DNA from: Candidatus Zixiibacteriota bacterium
GTDB lineage: Bacteria > Zixibacteria > MSB-5A5 > UBA10806 > 4484-95
Length of the DNA stretch: 64,000 bases
Reading direction: 5' to 3'
Assembly (NCBI GenBank): GCA_024231855.1
Contig: JAAEQD010000207.1
Coordinates: 1-64,000, forward strand
Numbering within the stretch: the first letter of the stretch is position 1; the number at the start of each line of letters is the position of its first letter. The notes beneath the pieces are model-generated. The model did not search any database, was not told the origin of the DNA, and saw nothing but the letters and a program-made list of their open reading frames with translations. The position numbers and the translations under genes were made by a program. This document shows positions 1-8,422 of the stretch, one piece after another.

Positions 1-19
1 AGATTATTGTTGCTTTCAT
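1..19 (-). CDS. 5' end of a third efflux-operon gene (partial)
   Basis: Only six codons (MKATII) are inside the window; the gene continues past the left edge. An ATG (reverse complement of 17-19) follows a GGAGG-type ribosome site at 28-32 with eight bases between, and the stop codon of the TolC-family gene lies inside that interval, so translation is probably coupled. By operon logic it would be the periplasmic adaptor or pump of a metal-efflux system, but nothing in the visible residues proves this. Confidence 0.55.
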
Positions 20-20
20 T

Positions 21-1304
21 TTAGTTGCCTCCGTAACTAACACCGACGATCTCATCGAGAGCCGCCAATGATTTATTGTAATCTCTCAACATCCCGAGTC
101 TTTCAATCTGCAATTCAAATAGCCGCAACTGGGCGGTAAGCAGATTTAGAAAATCCACTTTCCCCACCTGATAAGCGATATTGGCTGACTCCAGAGCGGC
201 CTCTGCCTGGGGTATAACGGTCTCATCATAAAGCCTGAAACCCTGGCGATAGCGATCTGTTTCGAGGAAAACAGTTGTGATTCCATATTCGATTTGCTGT
301 TTAACGGATTCTTTACTTTTTCGAGCGGCGCTCAATGCTTTAACGGATGAACTGTATTGGTTGCTCTGATTTTTAAAAAACCAAAGCGGTATCGACAATC
401 CAACTCGCGCCGAGATAAAATCCTCGCCGTCAACCGCGTCCATCGGGATATCCTCTCTGATTCTGTATTCAGCGCCAAGATATATGTCCGGCCAATATCT
501 GTTTTTCGCCAAAGCTCGCTTTTCGTCAGCCTGCTTAACCTTGTTCGAGGATTGACCAAGCCGCGGATTTATTAGAATGGCTTCATCGATTAATCTCTCT
601 AACTGTTTTGAAATAGTATCGATTGGCGGTAATTTTGCCGTAATATCAATAAACTGATATACCGGCTTATTAGTCAACTGATTGAGTTTGGCTAAAGCAG
701 CTTTTTTCTTAGTAGCGGCGCCAATTTTTTTATCTTCTGCCTTTGAAAGCGATGTTTGGATGCTTAAAACATCCTGAGCCAGACCTTTCCCGTTAGCATA
801 TTTAGTTTGGGCGATTTCAGTTAGCGATTTCATCATAAGGATATTTTCATCGATTATAGCTTCGGTGAGACTCCAGTAGGCGAAATCGAAATAAGCGGAT
901 TTAACCTCCCGTGTTACTCTATTTTTCCAGGCAGAAATGGATATCTTCTTATTTTGCGCGTTAAGTCCGGCGATGTTTTTTATTTTCGACAGTTTGCCGG
1001 GCCATGGGATCTTTTGCGAAAATCCAATCGAGACGCCCGACATCGGTGTTTGATCAAGACTTAAAGAGCGATGGGGAAGGTTTGATCCGGTAATCGAAAT
1101 AGTCGGATCGGGCAGCCAGCCGGACGCCTTCCGGTTATATTGCGCGGCTTGATAGTCTGTTTCTGCCGCGACTATATCCGGGTTTTTTTCCAGGGCAATT
1201 TGAACAAGCGAATCAAGTACATTATCGATTTCACCGGCCAGGGAAATACTATTTGTTATTGGCATGATCATAATGATCATCCAGAGATAAATTACTTTTA
1301 ACAT
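21..1304 (-). CDS. TolC-family outer-membrane efflux channel (CusC/CzcC type)
   Basis: A 427-residue protein with an N-terminal signal peptide (about residues 1-24, hydrophobic, ending near SLAGE). It then shows the long amphipathic helices and repeated halves of the outer-membrane-factor fold; the text around residues 45-75 (NPDIVAAETDYQAAQYNRKASG) is the usual start of this family. Family members form the trimeric outer-membrane exit duct of tripartite RND or ABC efflux pumps. The start is chosen at ATG 1304, with an AGGAG site seven bases upstream. It lies downstream of a small Cys-rich exported protein gene and just upstream of a gene cut by the window edge, the same order as the complete Cus-like operon at 38497-44889. 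Metal efflux is therefore the likely role; the metal cannot be told. Confidence 0.9.
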   Translation of the reverse strand: MLKVIYLWMIIMIMPITNSISLAGEIDNVLDSLVQIALEKNPDIVAAETDYQAAQYNRKASGWLPDPTISITGSNLPHRSLSLDQTPMSGVSIGFSQKIPWPGKLSKIKNIAGLNAQNKKISISAWKNRVTREVKSAYFDFAYWSLTEAIIDENILMMKSLTEIAQTKYANGKGLAQDVLSIQTSLSKAEDKKIGAATKKKAALAKLNQLTNKPVYQFIDITAKLPPIDTISKQLERLIDEAILINPRLGQSSNKVKQADEKRALAKNRYWPDIYLGAEYRIREDIPMDAVDGEDFISARVGLSIPLWFFKNQSNQYSSSVKALSAARKSKESVKQQIEYGITTVFLETDRYRQGFRLYDETVIPQAEAALESANIAYQVGKVDFLNLLTAQLRLFELQIERLGMLRDYNKSLAALDEIVGVSYGGN

Positions 1305-1372
1305 AAAAAACTCCTTCCATTTTATATCGATTATGGGCGTACTGACTGCCCAATTTCAAAAATGGAAGAATT

Positions 1373-1807
1373 TTATATCAGAAATGAGGAATTAATTAAA
1401 TATAATGGAGGGGCTTTTAGACCTATTGAATAATCTGTCGCTTTATAATTAATATCATGATTATCTAGATTGAATTCGGATGACTTAAATTCGATAACGC
1501 CGAACGATATATCGACTCTACTAAACTGTTCGAAGTTTAATCCCAACGGAAGCTGAGGTATATTGGGCGACTCTGAAATAGCGCATCCGCATTTTTGGGA
1601 GATATTGTCTAGATCATTGCCCTTCCACGGCATACAACAGCAATTACCGGGCTTACAACAATTACCGTTAGTTGTTTGGGCCGATAGAATAGTCTGGCCG
1701 AAAGGCCCAATAGTCATTAATATCGCGAAAGCAGTTATTACTATAATGCGATAGTACTTGTTCAGCCGCCAGTTGTTTGTTTTAATCGAATTATCCATCT
1801 TTCTCAT
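1373..1807 (-). CDS. Small Cys-rich exported protein of a metal-efflux operon
   Basis: 144 residues. A hydrophobic segment at about 22-45, ending ILSAQ, looks like a signal peptide or membrane anchor. It is followed by a Cys cluster with seven cysteines in about 25 residues (NCCKPGNCCCMPW then KCGC), and the C-terminus is hydrophobic (KAPPLYLINSSFLI). I do not recognise a named family. Its place at the head of a TolC-family gene matches the position of another small Cys-rich exported protein (44458-44889) at the head of the Cus-like operon, so periplasmic metal binding or metal-responsive function is inferred. The start could be 1807 or the in-frame ATG at 1798. Confidence 0.6.
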   Translation of the reverse strand: MRKMDNSIKTNNWRLNKYYRIIVITAFAILMTIGPFGQTILSAQTTNGNCCKPGNCCCMPWKGNDLDNISQKCGCAISESPNIPQLPLGLNFEQFSRVDISFGVIEFKSSEFNLDNHDINYKATDYSIGLKAPPLYLINSSFLI

Positions 1808-1847
1808 TAACGCAAAAGGGCTACTATATGTTCCATTTCGGCAAACA

Positions 1848-1861
1848 TTAACATATGTTAA
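1848..1861. promoter_or_regulatory. 14-bp perfect palindrome, possible operator
   Basis: TTAACATATGTTAA is a perfect inverted repeat lying 41-54 bases upstream of the start at 1807. On the minus strand it overlaps the expected -35 region of a weak promoter-like pair (TTAATG, 17 bases, TATAGT). An operator for a regulator of the efflux operon is inferred from position and symmetry only. Confidence 0.35.
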
Positions 1862-2184
1862 CTACCCACGCCTTGAATCCCGGCCTTCCGGATATTTACG
1901 CGGTGTTACCACTTGATTTTAAGCTAATAGCAAGCGGTTCGAGAATCAAGCGAAAAAGACACTAGAGTCGGATAATCACCCTAACCGCTTAATTATCTTA
2001 ATGTTACAGTCATTCCCATAGCTTGGCCTCAATCAATCTTCTGCCGTATTATGTGTCTACTGTAGAGATAATGTAATGGAGTACGCTGAAACCGAATTCA
2101 TTTCGGTATTAAATCCCGGTTACCTGTCCAGTACAAATCGAATTGACAAAAACTTAATACGTGGCAATGTATCCCTTTTTTTTC

Positions 2185-2214
2185 TTGACACAGTTAATGC
2201 AGTTATGATACAAT
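2185..2214 (+). promoter_or_regulatory. Sigma70-type promoter of the T6SS-like locus
   Basis: TTGACA at 2185-2190 and TACAAT at 2209-2214 are separated by 18 bases. It lies about 115 bases upstream of the first gene of the locus, the only long plus-strand gene that follows. Confidence 0.5.
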
Positions 2215-2330
2215 TTTCCCGGTTGAGAAATCTGGGGCATTATCAACTTCTTTACAACCGAATAAGTTTCGCAGAACATCTGAGATTTAGTACCTCATGA
2301 TTAGCATTCGCATTACGTGCGGAGAGAATA

Positions 2331-3407
2331 ATGTGGACTGATTGGAAAAAGAGCATGAAGTGGTTTAGTATTTTAACCGTTCTGGAAAAAATATTACTTT
2401 TTATAATATTTATTTCTTTTCTCGCGATCCTTCCGATAACGCTTGATATTAGTTATTTATATTGGGGATTACTGGTAGTAATTCTAATCATTATCGAGCT
2501 AATTCAAGTCACGCTATTCATGTGGATATTCTTAATGGATACATCCGGTAGTCGTAAAGAATCACTTCGGTATATAAAGATATGGAGAAATTTCACGAAT
2601 AGCCTGCCGAAAAACCTTACCAATGAAATAAGCCAATATTCGCCGATACTGATTATGGGTGAAAATGATCACAGTGCCAGAAGATTGATAGACACTTATA
2701 CTGATTGGCAAAATTTCTTACTTAAACGAAATATCAAATACGAAATAAACGACAAGCTTCCTATTTATGTTATTCACAGGAATATAGTAATATCTTTGCC
2801 AGATTCTTTTCATAAGGAATCATCCTATACAAAGCATGCGGATATGAAGGAGCTTATAAGCGCTTTATCATCACACCCTAATCCGCGGCTTTTGATCGTT
2901 CTCGATATCGAAAAGGGATTTTCGTTATCTGAAAAAGCGACAACCGCTCATTTTGAGAAGTTTAATGATATTATTACTACATTTTGCGGGGCTATTGGTT
3001 GTGATGAAATAAGTATTGCCTTAACTTCGATGAATAAGCTTCATGGATACGATTCATTTATAGAGTATTTCGCTAATAAAAAAATGCCGGTCGAAATGAT
3101 CGCGCGTTTAGATGAGACGCCGGATATAGGAAAGAATTTGAGTGTTTACGAGCAATATCTGTCTTCCGCTCTAACATCTATTTCCGCCGATGATTTTTTA
3201 GATATCCTGTCGTTTTTCCAGGAAGCTCCCAAACATTTGACATTTGTGAACCACTATATTCGGAAATTCAGCTATTATGGGTTCCTAAAACGAGTCAGAG
3301 TATTTTTCACATCTGATAAAGGCCATGAGATCAATATCTCAAATCCATTTGACGGTAGAAGTGATCAGAGGTCCGGAAGATTTAGCCGTATTATACGGGG
3401 TAAATAA
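2331..3407 (+). CDS. Truncated, degenerate TssM/IcmF-like inner-membrane protein
   Basis: 358 residues. Two adjacent membrane helices (about 12-35 and 40-65) are followed by a cytoplasmic domain. Its order of motifs tracks the NTPase domain of TssM: a strand and loop where the P-loop should be (ILIMGENDHSARR), a strand like the TssM switch region (YVIHRNIVISLPDSF), then RLLIVLDIEKGFS and ISIALTSMNKLHGYDSFIEYF, which match the VLFTKCDLLPGFSEFF region of the family. The Walker A GxxxxGKT/S is lost, so nucleotide binding is unlikely. TssM is usually over 1000 residues, with a third membrane helix and a large periplasmic part; both are missing here. AGAG-type ribosome site before ATG 2331. First gene of the locus; its stop directly abuts the next start. 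The family assignment is by motif order, not strong identity. Confidence 0.6.
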   Translation: MWTDWKKSMKWFSILTVLEKILLFIIFISFLAILPITLDISYLYWGLLVVILIIIELIQVTLFMWIFLMDTSGSRKESLRYIKIWRNFTNSLPKNLTNEISQYSPILIMGENDHSARRLIDTYTDWQNFLLKRNIKYEINDKLPIYVIHRNIVISLPDSFHKESSYTKHADMKELISALSSHPNPRLLIVLDIEKGFSLSEKATTAHFEKFNDIITTFCGAIGCDEISIALTSMNKLHGYDSFIEYFANKKMPVEMIARLDETPDIGKNLSVYEQYLSSALTSISADDFLDILSFFQEAPKHLTFVNHYIRKFSYYGFLKRVRVFFTSDKGHEINISNPFDGRSDQRSGRFSRIIRGK

Positions 3408-5105
3408 GTGGAAATGAAACAAATACGAAAATACACGCGCGATTCAGAAGAGAATCCGAGGATTATGGAAGAAAGTTATACATCTCCGATTTTGTTTTGG
3501 AATGACTTGTATAACGCCCTGAATTCATCCGCCTGCTATAATTTGAACAGCATCCCATTTCAATCTTATAGCTTCTACGAAGATATTATAATCAGAAACA
3601 AGAATAATAAGATGTCGGCTTTTTGCTGGTATGATTCAAATGGTCAAAACGATAATATGTCTTATCGAGCGCTAGGCGAAAGGGTTAGTGAAAAAGCGGC
3701 CGGCTGGAATCGGGCCGGAGTAGAACCCGGCCTAAAAATATGCGTTATTTCTCCTTTTGGACCTGAGTATATCATAGCCATGCTGACGGCTCTTAAAACC
3801 GGAGCCATCATAACGGTACTCGAACCAATGAGTCCTATCGTAATTGAACGTCAACTGGACGAATTAGCTCCCGATTTTATTGATTGCGGAAATTATACGG
3901 GTATATTGCCTAAAAGATTTCAAGCCAAAATAATTACTATGGATGAAACCGTTGTTATAGAAGAATCGGGCGAAGACTATTCACATAACTATCAAACGGG
4001 TGATACGGCCTTTATCGCCTTTGATTATGCCAGTTCTACTCCATTCGTACCGATAGAAATATCTGCGGATACAGCTTTCCTGGCGCCTCTTCGTGATGGG
4101 GCGATTACGCTTCAAATTAGTCGAGGTGATAATCTGATCGTTTCGGACGATTTTATAAAACCGATGTATCCCGGCTTAGTTTTGGCGTCGCTTTTAAATG
4201 GCGCTACCTGTACGTTTCTGCCTAAAAACGTTATTCGGGAGAAAGTAGATATACTTACAAAAGCCAAAAACGCCACGGTGATAGTTTCGGAAGAAGTACG
4301 TGATATTCTCCTGAATTCACCCTCAAAAGTGAAATGGAAAAGCTGGTTTATTACATTGGGGGCGGATCCTCTATTAGAGCAATGGCAAAATTTATATAAC
4401 GAATTAAAATTGAAAAACGTACCGGGCGGCGCTTTAAGGTTCTCTTCCGCGTCCCTGGGATGTTCGTTTTATGCCCCACTGAGGAAAAGCGATGTTTTAA
4501 CGTCTGAAGTATTCCCTTCCGCCGGCGTGCCATGGTTTTTAGCCGATATTTTAGATAAAAAAACTCCCTCGAAATTAGATATCGGTTTATTCGCGTTTTC
4601 CGACATCAGTGAAGCCGATGGCGAACCCTATATAACCGAAAACTTGCTTAGGTCCGAACAACGCGGCTGCCTTTACAACGGCGTTAATGTTGTGGGAAAA
4701 ATGGGCGTACGCATGCTTGGGGAAGAGGTGTGCAGTCTAATCGAGCAATTTGAGTTTTGTCGGACTTGCGTGTTACTGGAAACGATGCTATCAACAGGCA
4801 GCAACGCCTATGAGTTTTCCCTTCTGGTTTTTCATCTTCAAAATAATGGTTTAGATCGGGACAGAATTCGTCAGTCAATCCGTTATCTGATCGAAACAAC
4901 GATAGGAAAGCCATACGTGCCCGATAAGATCAAGTTCTTTCGATATCTCCCGAGACTCAGCCGGGGCGATGTCGACCGTCAGTGGGTTTACTCACAGTAT
5001 TATAGCGGCGGACTCGATTATAAATCGCGTGACAGTGTTCATTACCTGTTTTCACAGTGCCGTGCATTATATAGAACTAGAAAAAATGGTAACCATAAAA
5101 GCTGA
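3408..5105 (+). CDS. ANL-superfamily (acyl-CoA/adenylate-forming synthetase) pseudoenzyme in T6SS locus
   Basis: 565 residues with the overall plan of adenylate-forming enzymes. YRALGERVSEKAAGWNRAGV at about 85-105 matches the early core, AMLTALKTGAIITVLEPMSP the A2-like region, and GKMGVRMLGEEVCSLIEQ at about 430-447 the hinge and A8 region. Both catalytic signatures are wrecked. The AMP-binding loop, normally TSGSTGxPKG, reads DYASSTPFVPIE near residue 208. The A10 lysine (PxxxxGKxxR) is an aspartate in PRLSRGDVDR near residue 518. It should therefore bind neither ATP nor an adenylate normally, but the length is intact and there are no stops, so a binding or scaffold role is inferred. GTG start at 3408 (or ATG 3414) right after the TssM-like stop; tssB follows 18 bases later. 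Such a gene is not part of any standard T6SS set known to me. Confidence 0.75.
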   Translation: MEMKQIRKYTRDSEENPRIMEESYTSPILFWNDLYNALNSSACYNLNSIPFQSYSFYEDIIIRNKNNKMSAFCWYDSNGQNDNMSYRALGERVSEKAAGWNRAGVEPGLKICVISPFGPEYIIAMLTALKTGAIITVLEPMSPIVIERQLDELAPDFIDCGNYTGILPKRFQAKIITMDETVVIEESGEDYSHNYQTGDTAFIAFDYASSTPFVPIEISADTAFLAPLRDGAITLQISRGDNLIVSDDFIKPMYPGLVLASLLNGATCTFLPKNVIREKVDILTKAKNATVIVSEEVRDILLNSPSKVKWKSWFITLGADPLLEQWQNLYNELKLKNVPGGALRFSSASLGCSFYAPLRKSDVLTSEVFPSAGVPWFLADILDKKTPSKLDIGLFAFSDISEADGEPYITENLLRSEQRGCLYNGVNVVGKMGVRMLGEEVCSLIEQFEFCRTCVLLETMLSTGSNAYEFSLLVFHLQNNGLDRDRIRQSIRYLIETTIGKPYVPDKIKFFRYLPRLSRGDVDRQWVYSQYYSGGLDYKSRDSVHYLFSQCRALYRTRKNGNHKS

Positions 5106-5123
5106 TTTAAAAAGGAGGAGGAA

Positions 5124-5633
5124 ATGTCAATACAGGACGTTTTACCAAAATCTCGCATAACCTTAAAATATAGAACGGAGATTCATGGACAACCCGAAGA
5201 TATTGTCTTACCGCTTCGTTTATTGGTTATTGGAGATTTTTCGGGAAAGAACAGCGATAAGCGGGAATTTGAGGAGCGCGAAGTCATCAATGTTCCCGGA
5301 AAAAGCCTGAGATCCGTAATGGATAATTTACAGGTGCAAATGAAAGTACAAAGTACCGATGAAGATGATCACACGATAAACTTAAAAGATATCAGTTCAT
5401 TCTCGCCGGCCGAAATCGTATTACAGCTCCCCGGGCTTCGCCGTCTTCTCTATGGCGAAAAGATTCTCACCCATGTTCGTTCGAGTCTGGATAACAGTAA
5501 AAAATTCAGAAAAGCGATGATGAAGATGATTGAAGATAAGGACAGTGTTAAACTGATTAAAGAGAAACTGGCGCCAATTTACAAGAATGAGGTAAGCCTG
5601 CAGAATCTGGCGGCCGCTAAATCGGAAGAATGA
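5124..5633 (+). CDS. tssB: T6SS contractile sheath small subunit TssB (VipA)
   Basis: 169 residues, normal length for TssB. PLRLLVIGDFSG near residue 30 is the family hallmark, followed by a C-terminal half rich in helices (FSPAEIVLQLPGLRRLL). With TssC it assembles the contractile sheath around the inner tube in the cytoplasm; contraction drives the spike outwards. A very strong AAGGAGGAGG ribosome site precedes ATG 5124. tssC follows after 71 bases, as in nearly all T6SS. Confidence 0.93.
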   Translation: MSIQDVLPKSRITLKYRTEIHGQPEDIVLPLRLLVIGDFSGKNSDKREFEEREVINVPGKSLRSVMDNLQVQMKVQSTDEDDHTINLKDISSFSPAEIVLQLPGLRRLLYGEKILTHVRSSLDNSKKFRKAMMKMIEDKDSVKLIKEKLAPIYKNEVSLQNLAAAKSEE

Positions 5634-5704
5634 TCATACCAGAAGTAAGGTTATGTAATTTGGCAATAAGAGAAATCCGGAGTTTAAAATAAGGAAAAGA
5701 TAAA

Positions 5705-7651
5705 ATGGCTGAAAAAGACTTATTACTGGCCCCCCTTGGGGACAGTATGAATTACGAGATGGATATTATAGAATCCGTCATGTCAAAAAAGGGGTTTTCA
5801 CAAAAAATGCGTGACCCCGCGGATAAAACCGCGAAAATATCGAAGCAGTATGCAAGGATCTGTGATTCTTTGAAAAGAGCCGAGAAGATAGCAAATGCCG
5901 GAAAGCTTACCACCACAGTCGAGAATGTTCAAAAAGCCCTGGAAACAATGTTACAATCCATAGAGGAAGTAAAGAAAGGTATCGCGCAGCCGGGTGATCA
6001 GGCGGAATTCCTGGAGAAACTTGGTATATCGACCCCGGTCGATAAAGCTCAAGTATCTATGGAGTCGCTAAAAAAAGCTGTCTCGAAAATCAAAGAGCTT
6101 TTAAAGAAAGCTATGGGCGAAATTAAGGCAATCAAGGACGATGGGATAATAATTGAGACGTTGAAAAAAGCTGTCAGCGATACTAAAATGGTTGCTGGTG
6201 AAGCCGAAATTTCTTTAAGGAAGCTGTCAAATAACGTCGCGATTCTTCATCAGGAACAATTCAATGAGAGTGAACTCGAGGTAAATTACTTTCTGGAATG
6301 CATATCTTCAATCCTTTTCAACGACATTATTCCCGAGGATTCCGATGTAAATGCCCTTCATGGTATTAAGGTTAAAATAAATGACATCCTTGGCAAAATT
6401 AATGATAAACTCAATCTTGAAATGAATACGGTTATTCATGACGAGGATTTTAAAGCTCTGGAGGCTAACTGGCGCGGTTTATATGATCTGATCTCAAATA
6501 CAGATTGGTCGGCCGACATAATGATCGACATTCTCGATGTTTCCAAGCAAGAGTTGGCGGATGATTTTGAAAGTAATTCCGTAGACCTTACCAGCAGCGC
6601 GTTCTTTAAAAAAGCGTATGTAGCCGAATACGATCAATACGGCGGCAGGCCATATGGCGGTATTATCGGTCTATACGAGTTTAAAAACAATGAGAGGGAT
6701 CGTCAGTGGCTGGATATAATGAGTAAAATCGCGGCGGCCTGTCACTCTCCTTTCATCAGTTCGGTCGGGCCCAAGTTTTTCGGCTGCAAAAATATCCAGG
6801 AGATGGCGGAAATCAAGGATATTGAAGGACATATGAGTCAGCCGAGATACAATAAGTGGAATAAATTCCGGGATGCGGAAGAAGCGGCATATATCGGAAT
6901 GGCGTTGCCCCATTACTTGCTGCGGGCCCCCTATGACCCTGATTGCAATCCAGCCGGTGATCTTAGATTTATGGAGATCGTAAATAAAGATAACGGGCAT
7001 GATGATTTTCTGTGGGGAAATTCGGCGATTTTATTCGCGAGAAATATGGTTCGGTCATTCGCGGATTCAGGATGGTGTCAATATATTCGAGGTCCCAAGG
7101 GCGGCGGCTTAATCGAATATCTGTCCAGCTTTTCTTTTAAGATTAACGGACATGAGGAGATGAAGATACCCGTGGAATTAACCATACCCGACCACAGGGA
7201 GTTGCAGTTTGCCAATACCGGATTTATCCCATTGATATATCGTAAGGGATCATCAGATGCTTGTTTCTTCAGTTGCCAGTCAATTAAAAAACCCAAGCAT
7301 TTCAAAGATCCTCAAGATTCCGAAAATTCACAGTTGGTCACAAACCTCTCCTATACGCTTTCCATCACCAGGATTGCCCATTATATCAAGTGTATAATGC
7401 GCGATAACATAGGTACGCCGGCAGACGCGGCTTACATCAATAATATTATTCAAAACTGGCTATCGCAGTATGTCACGACAGTGATGAATCCTGATGACCA
7501 CACTCTACGATTCTATCCGTTCAAAGCGGCTCAAACGGAAACAGTCGAACAGGAAGGAATGATTGGCTGGTACAAGTGTACGGTCAAAGTACTACCTCAT
7601 ATACAATTCGAGGGTTTAGATGTGGAATTGCAGCTTGATGTCAGGCTATAG
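5705..7651 (+). CDS. tssC: T6SS sheath large subunit TssC (VipB) with N-terminal coiled-coil extension
   Basis: 648 residues. From about residue 185 the sequence is a full TssC: EANWRGLYDLI, ELADDF, YGGRPYGGIIGLYEF, ISSVGPKFFGC, a domain around MALPHYLLRAPY, and the C-terminal half that interlocks with TssB. TssC is normally about 490-510 residues. The first 180 residues are extra, lysine- and glutamate-rich and heptad-like (repeated VQKALETM and ESLKKAVSKIKELLKKAMGEI stretches), so probably a coiled coil. This extension could decorate the sheath surface or replace a partner contact such as the missing ClpV. ATG 5705 has an AAGGAAAAG site. Confidence 0.92.
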   Translation: MAEKDLLLAPLGDSMNYEMDIIESVMSKKGFSQKMRDPADKTAKISKQYARICDSLKRAEKIANAGKLTTTVENVQKALETMLQSIEEVKKGIAQPGDQAEFLEKLGISTPVDKAQVSMESLKKAVSKIKELLKKAMGEIKAIKDDGIIIETLKKAVSDTKMVAGEAEISLRKLSNNVAILHQEQFNESELEVNYFLECISSILFNDIIPEDSDVNALHGIKVKINDILGKINDKLNLEMNTVIHDEDFKALEANWRGLYDLISNTDWSADIMIDILDVSKQELADDFESNSVDLTSSAFFKKAYVAEYDQYGGRPYGGIIGLYEFKNNERDRQWLDIMSKIAAACHSPFISSVGPKFFGCKNIQEMAEIKDIEGHMSQPRYNKWNKFRDAEEAAYIGMALPHYLLRAPYDPDCNPAGDLRFMEIVNKDNGHDDFLWGNSAILFARNMVRSFADSGWCQYIRGPKGGGLIEYLSSFSFKINGHEEMKIPVELTIPDHRELQFANTGFIPLIYRKGSSDACFFSCQSIKKPKHFKDPQDSENSQLVTNLSYTLSITRIAHYIKCIMRDNIGTPADAAYINNIIQNWLSQYVTTVMNPDDHTLRFYPFKAAQTETVEQEGMIGWYKCTVKVLPHIQFEGLDVELQLDVRL

Positions 7652-7700
7652 AAAGCTAATTTCGCGCAAGAAATAATTAAATAGAATCAAGGAGGCAATT

Positions 7701-8282
7701 GTGGCTTCATCATCATTTTCATGCAGTGTATTGCAGGGATTTAATTTCCAGAAAGATAGCCAGGAATTAGTCGGACATCTCGACTCGCTAAAAATCGGCG
7801 ATAAGGAGTTTGCCGCGGATATGGCGGTCGAAGATCCCACTAAAATAACCGAGAAAGAGGGCACGGTGAAAGTTGTCGGCGTTCTTTCTCATATCTATTG
7901 GGAAGGCGGATACGCGGACCCAGTTCAGTTCAGTTGTAATATTTCGGCGCCCAATCAACAGGACGCGGTCGTCCTTCAGCATACGAATTTGAGTAACACG
8001 GAAGTAGTATTCGCGTTTTCGATATACTGCTATGATCCTGTTTCAAAAGTTTTTTACAAAGCATTTCATACGGATACCACTCCCCTTAACGGATTGATCG
8101 AGAAAAGCGGCGGTGATTTGTCCATGAATATCAATATCACCGCCTCGGATGAGGTGATGTCGCCGATTAACTATGACTTTTTCATGGGGATTATGCCTAA
8201 AGAAGAAATGCAGAGTATTCATTACGCGGTATCCGAAAGTGGAAAATTCGTTAAAAATTGGGGAATAACCGCTGAAGCTTAA
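7701..8282 (+). CDS. Putative tube protein (Hcp/TssD-like) after tssC
   Basis: 193 residues without signal peptide or membrane helix, strand-rich in appearance, in the slot directly after tssC where the Hcp tube gene usually lies. It is longer than typical Hcp (about 160-170) and lacks its obvious signatures. By eye, LDSLKIGDKEFAADMAVED recalls the start of the Francisella tube protein IglC (IDSLTIAGEKL and following), and the length is also closer to IglC (about 210). A tube role is therefore inferred from position, size and this short resemblance. GTG start at 7701 with GGAGG eight bases upstream. Alternative: a secreted cargo or accessory protein. Confidence 0.55.
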   Translation: MASSSFSCSVLQGFNFQKDSQELVGHLDSLKIGDKEFAADMAVEDPTKITEKEGTVKVVGVLSHIYWEGGYADPVQFSCNISAPNQQDAVVLQHTNLSNTEVVFAFSIYCYDPVSKVFYKAFHTDTTPLNGLIEKSGGDLSMNINITASDEVMSPINYDFFMGIMPKEEMQSIHYAVSESGKFVKNWGITAEA

Positions 8283-8422
8283 GAAATTGTAGAGTGTTGA
8301 ATACGACCCGGACAGAAAAAAACTTTGCCTTACCCTAATGTAACGGGCACGTTTTAGACGATATCGGGTTGTAATTAACTGAAAATATCCGCGACCACAG
8401 GGGTCTTGAATGGTAAGTTTAA

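Larger units (their letters stand above)
1808..2330. other. Divergent intergenic region between efflux operon and T6SS-like locus
   Basis: No convincing gene. It holds the palindrome at 1848-1861 near the left side, and promoter-like sequences reading right (2185-2214, and a weaker TTGACA at 2143-2148). A 74-codon open frame at 2076-2300 covers the promoter, has no ribosome site and resembles no protein, so it is not called as a gene. Confidence 0.6.

Noticed and set aside
1925-1960. GGTTCGAGAATC text resembling a tRNA T-loop
   Set aside because: No matching acceptor, D or anticodon arms could be folded around it.
2076-2300. 74-codon plus-strand open frame before the T6SS-like locus
   Set aside because: It overlaps the TTGACA/TACAAT promoter, has no ribosome site and no protein-like pattern.
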